From positions 204,993 to 268,992 of the forward strand of contig CANMKA010000002.1 in the NCBI GenBank assembly GCA_947498355.1: 64,000 bases of DNA, written 5' to 3'. A program made the translations under genes and the position numbers. The notes under the pieces are model-generated. The model was not told the origin of the DNA. It ran no database searches and worked only from the letters and a program-made list of their open reading frames with translations. This document shows positions 63,063 to 64,000 of this stretch, piece after piece (within the stretch, counting starts at the first letter, position 1; every line of letters begins with the position of its first letter). Source of the DNA: an uncultured Paraglaciecola sp. (GTDB taxonomy: Bacteria; Pseudomonadota; Gammaproteobacteria; Enterobacterales; Alteromonadaceae).

Positions 63063-64000
63063 ATGGAACTGTCAGAAGCCCTTGCTCGCACATCAATCAA
63101 CCGTCTCACCGAATTTCATAGCCTCGCTGATGTCCTTGAGCCCGAGATAATTCAATCTTGTCTCGATTCTAATGGTGTTGCCACCCTGCGCAAACGTAAA
63201 TTACCCATGGATGCCATGATATGGGCAGTGATTGGTATGTCGTTGTTTAGAACTGAATCTGTACGCCAATTGATTAATAAACTTGATATTGTTCTCCCTC
63301 AAGAAGTGGATTATGTCGCCAGAAGCGCTGTCACTCAGGCGCGTAAAAAGTTAGGCGTAAATGTGGTACGTGATGTGTTTCACCAAACCGCTGGCACATG
63401 GCACGAGCGAGCCGAGCACCCGCACTGGAATGGACTCAACCTGTATGGAGTAGACGGTGTGGTGTGGCGAACACCAGAGAGTAAAGAAAATAGTGCCACC
63501 TTCGCCCGTACAGCCAATAAAGCCAGCGAAGCAGGTTACCCTCAAGTACGTATGGTGTGCATGATGGAGTTGAGCAGCCATTTACTGGTCGATAGTGCCT
63601 TTGACAGTGTGTCTGAAAATGAGATGAATTTGGCGAGTCATCTGATTAAACGATTACCCGATAACAGCCTGACCTTATTTGACAAGGGATTCTATTCACT
63701 TGGTTTATTGCATGACTGGCAAGAAAAAGGACTCAATACCCATTGGTTGCTGCCTTTGAAAAAAGGCACACAGTATGAGGTTATCAGACGTTTAGGAAAA
63801 CAAGACACACTCATTCGTTTGACCACTACGCCCCAAGCCAGAAAGAAACGGGAAGGATTACCTATGACCATGGAAGCGAGATTAGTCAGTCGAAAAGTCA
63901 AAGGGAAAGACGTCCACATCCTCACCTCTATGGTAGACCCGATGAAATACCCCAGTGCAGAGATTGTGGATTTATATGCCCACCGCTGGGAAATTGAAAT
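63063..64000 (+). CDS. IS4-family transposase, 3' truncated by the window
   Basis: The ATG at 63063 opens a frame running off the end. At least 312 residues are visible. DDE residues: Asp131 (YGVDGVVWR), Asp207 ([10 protein letters not shown]) and the Y-x2-R-x3-E signature Y305-A-H-R308-W-E-I-E312, diagnostic of the IS4 family. The N-terminus ([13 protein letters not shown]) is the usual IS4 helical domain. It cannot be judged whether the element is complete. Confidence 0.9.
   Translation, partial: MELSEALARTSINRLTEFHSLADVLEPEIIQSCLDSNGVATLRKRKLPMDAMIWAVIGMSLFRTESVRQLINKLDIVLPQEVDYVARSAVTQARKKLGVNVVRDVFHQTAGTWHERAEHPHWNGLNLYGVDGVVWRTPESKENSATFARTANKASEAGYPQVRMVCMMELSSHLLVDSAFDSVSENEMNLASHLIKRLPDNSLTLFDKGFYSLGLLHDWQEKGLNTHWLLPLKKGTQYEVIRRLGKQDTLIRLTTTPQARKKREGLPMTMEARLVSRKVKGKDVHILTSMVDPMKYPSAEIVDLYAHRWEIE

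Larger units (their letters stand above)
62974..64000 (+). mobile_element. IS4-family insertion sequence, left part; runs out of the window
   Basis: The element contains an IS4-type transposase from 63063 to the window edge, preceded by a strong hairpin. The left end cannot be fixed; the bases GATCAGTTAAGGC (62974-62986) are my best guess for the start of the terminal repeat. The right end and the target duplication lie outside the window. Confidence 0.7.

Overview
The window looks like a chromosome segment of a marine gammaproteobacterium of the Alteromonadaceae (Alteromonas/Glaciecola/Paraglaciecola-like). The basis is family-level recognition of housekeeping blocks whose order is typical of that group: nlpI; nadA followed by tRNA-Ser; yejM-yejL-yejK; rplM-rpsI-petABC-sspAB; dolP-diaA-yraN-lpoA divergent from rsmI. 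These are combined with secreted enzymes for sulfated algal polysaccharides. No database search was possible, so the taxon is an inference.

Layout. 1-5583: a 5'-truncated molybdenum hydroxylase subunit, nlpI with a downstream zincin-like protein, and nadA. 5767-6832: tRNA-Ser(GGA), its terminator, and a 327-bp tandem repeat (about 2.35 copies) full of hairpins and carrying inverted pieces of the tRNA 3' end. 6833-14521: a membrane-anchored Mrr-type nuclease, a secreted metallo-beta-lactamase-fold protein, and a polysaccharide block (lyase-like protein, two-part YeeE/YedE sulfur transporter, second jelly-roll lipoprotein, S1 sulfatase), then a frameshifted methyltransferase. 14649-17086: grxC, an AraC regulator, a PagL-like protein and a truncated second glutaredoxin; three copies of one roughly 60-bp promoter/operator sit upstream of grxC, the PagL-like gene and the glutaredoxin remnant. 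17087-20483: a full-length YeeE transporter, an NhaP-type antiporter and an OmpA-like lipoprotein.

20571-30538 is a ten-gene minus-strand operon, almost entirely overlapping or closely spaced: outer-membrane protein, cellulose-synthase-like GT2, GT-C mannosyltransferase-like protein, DPM-like GT2, DUF547 protein, DUF2064/CofC-like protein, ArsM-type arsenite methyltransferase, radical SAM enzyme, methylthioadenosine-phosphorylase-like enzyme and fatty-acid-hydroxylase-like membrane protein. I read it as a candidate arsenosugar (or arsenic-containing glycoconjugate) pathway. The steps would be methylation of arsenite, radical transfer of a 5'-deoxyadenosyl group, phosphorolytic loss of adenine, then glycosyl transfer, possibly with lipid attachment. 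The radical SAM enzyme does not look like canonical ArsS, so part of the pathway may be new.

30742-49150 holds a DUF5060-type glycoside hydrolase, a DUF2383 protein with a leader hairpin, a YceI-cytochrome b561-YceI operon, a chemoreceptor coupled to a DUF6436 protein, rlmA, a Fur-box-controlled small protein, a MarC protein, the yejMLK block, a tandem 6-carboxytetrahydropterin-synthase-like protein, an M23 peptidase, SelO, and a GntR/YtrA regulator with two operators. 49780-51423 is a lipoprotein with a BNR-4 propeller (ulvan-lyase-like). 51769-62887 is core chromosome. The window ends inside an IS4-family element whose transposase start codon directly follows a terminator-like hairpin.
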